DNA of 64,000 nt from Burkholderiales bacterium RIFCSPLOWO2_12_FULL_65_40 (lineage in GTDB: Bacteria; Pseudomonadota; Gammaproteobacteria; Burkholderiales; Burkholderiaceae_C): assembly GCA_001770955.1 (NCBI GenBank), contig MESL01000034.1:1-64000 (forward strand), given 5' to 3'. Position 1 is the first letter of the stretch. Each line of letters opens with the position of its first letter. The notes under the pieces are model-generated. The model did no database searches and had not been told where the DNA came from. It was given only the letters and a program-made list of their open reading frames with translations. Below are positions 63,004-64,000 of this stretch, piece by piece. The position numbers and the translations under genes are program-made.

Positions 63004-64000
63004 ATGCAGCCCCCCCGCCTGAAAGCCGGCGGCCGGGCCTTTGCGCACATCGCGCAATTCCACCCTGAACTGACCGCGCTGCGCCGCGACCTGCACGCCC
63101 ACCCCGAACTGGGGTTTGAAGAGGTATACACCAGCAACCGGGTCAAAGAGGCTCTGCGGCTGTGCGGTGTGGATGCCATCCACGACGGTATCGGCCGCAC
63201 CGGGGTGGTGGCCGTCATTCGCGGCCGCAGCCAGTCCAGTGGAGCCATGGTGGGCCTGCGCGCCGACATGGACGCCCTGCCCATCGCAGAGGACAACGAG
63301 TTTTCCTGGAAGTCCTGCAAACCGGGGCTGATGCACGGATGCGGCCACGACGGGCACACCGCCATGCTCATTGGTGCTGCGCGCTACCTGTCCGAGACAC
63401 GGAATTTCGATGGCACGGCGGTGCTGGTGTTCCAGCCTGCCGAAGAGGGCTACGGCGGCGCCCGCGTGATGATGGAGGACGGCCTGTTCGAGCGCTTTCC
63501 GGTGCAGGCCATCTACGCCATGCACAACTGGCCAGCCCTGCGGCCCGGCATGGTGGGCCTCAACAGCGGGGCGATGATGGCCGCGGCCGACCGCATCACC
63601 ATCGAGATCACCGGGCGCGGCGGCCATGGTGCGCATGCCTACCAAACGGTGGATGTGGTGCTGGTGGCGGCGCACATCATCACGGCGGCGCAAAGCATCG
63701 TCTCGCGCAATGTCCGGCCGATCGAGAGTGCGGTGCTCAGCCTGTGCGCCGTGCAGGCGGGCGATCTGGGCGCCTTCAGCGTGCTGCCGGGTGTGGCGCG
63801 CATCGTGGGCACGGTGCGCACCTTCGATCCGGTCGTGCAGGAGATGGTGGAAAAGCGCCTCAAGGAAATGTGCAACGCCGTCGCCCTGGGCTTTGGTGCC
63901 ACGGCCACGGTGCACTACGAGCGCATCTACCCGGCCACCATCAATTCCGAGGCTGAGGCGCAGTTCGCCGGCGACGTGGCCGAGTCGCTGGTGGGCGCGG
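63004..64000 (+). CDS. M20-family amidohydrolase, C-terminally cut by window end
   Basis: The first 332 codons of a metal-dependent amidohydrolase of the hippurate hydrolase / IAA-amino-acid hydrolase type. LRRDLHAHPELGFEE near the start, VGLRADMDALPI, the metal-binding HGCGHDGHTAM, PAEEGYGGARVM and the dimerisation-domain GRGGHGAHAYQTVD are typical. Its ATG is one base after the permease stop, so it belongs to the transporter operon and probably hydrolyses an N-acyl amino acid or similar import product. Confidence 0.9.
   Translation, partial: MQPPRLKAGGRAFAHIAQFHPELTALRRDLHAHPELGFEEVYTSNRVKEALRLCGVDAIHDGIGRTGVVAVIRGRSQSSGAMVGLRADMDALPIAEDNEFSWKSCKPGLMHGCGHDGHTAMLIGAARYLSETRNFDGTAVLVFQPAEEGYGGARVMMEDGLFERFPVQAIYAMHNWPALRPGMVGLNSGAMMAAADRITIEITGRGGHGAHAYQTVDVVLVAAHIITAAQSIVSRNVRPIESAVLSLCAVQAGDLGAFSVLPGVARIVGTVRTFDPVVQEMVEKRLKEMCNAVALGFGATATVHYERIYPATINSEAEAQFAGDVAESLVGA

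Overview
The window looks like a chromosomal segment of a high-GC betaproteobacterium, most likely a member of the Comamonadaceae (Acidovorax-like). The basis is a complete beta-type mra/dcw cluster, a DksA of the Cys-poor 'CDET' type, a Bug-type periplasmic binding protein, a DUF2946/TonB locus, ubiquinone-type coq7, and two dispersed repeat families that I associate with this family. Species cannot be fixed without a search.

Layout. 1-9.6 kb: tail-in of an FAD oxidoreductase, cysK, a methyltransferase, the RNase P RNA gene, an M48 protease, a DUF898 membrane protein, and a three-gene minus-strand operon (flavin monooxygenase, NUDIX-metallo-beta-lactamase fusion, S4/pseudouridine-synthase-like protein lacking its catalytic Asp) divergent from a MarR regulator. 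9.6-14.4 kb: a Bug solute-binding protein, a 233-bp MITE-like element, a GST, then dapF-DUF484-xerC. 14.4-23.8 kb: the most interesting locus. It holds a DUF2946 protein, TonB-dependent receptor, ExbB, ExbD, TonB, an exported and membrane-anchored 1385-residue CobN/HmuS-like chelatase, a MotA/TolQ/ExbB-family protein and a DUF2149 protein, tightly coupled. I read it as a tetrapyrrole (haem or corrinoid) uptake and periplasmic metal-release system with two proton-motive-force motors. 23.8-31.2 kb: rlmI, a His-rich COG0523 GTPase, dksA with a long N-terminal extension, a two-STAS-like protein, and hslVU behind a sigma-32-like promoter.

31.2-50 kb: the division and cell wall cluster mraZ-rsmH-ftsL-ftsI-murE-murF-mraY-murD-ftsW-murG-murC-ddl-ftsQ-ftsA-ftsZ-lpxC. 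Nearly all genes overlap by 1-10 bases, and the cluster is headed by four MraZ-box-like repeats at exact 10-base spacing. 50-58.8 kb: TPP riboswitch-thiC, a chemotaxis receptor, cobS-cobC (with a fresh 29-bp tandem duplication at their junction), ilvA with a leader terminator, osmC-like and coq7. 58.8-64 kb: an outer-membrane porin and the start of a peptide-type ABC transporter operon with an M20 amidohydrolase running off the end.

Two themes cross the window. First, a roughly 60-75 bp palindromic repeat occurs about 14 times, both between genes and in frame inside conserved genes (dapF, rlmI, murE, murG, cobS, and degenerate in murD and murC), so it has been absorbed into essential proteins. 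Second, several genes have a -10-like hexamer ending exactly 6-8 bases before the ATG with no ribosome binding site, which suggests widespread leaderless mRNAs. rnpB gives an internal calibration of the same -10 to +1 spacing. No tRNA, rRNA operon, CRISPR array, prophage or intact insertion sequence was seen.
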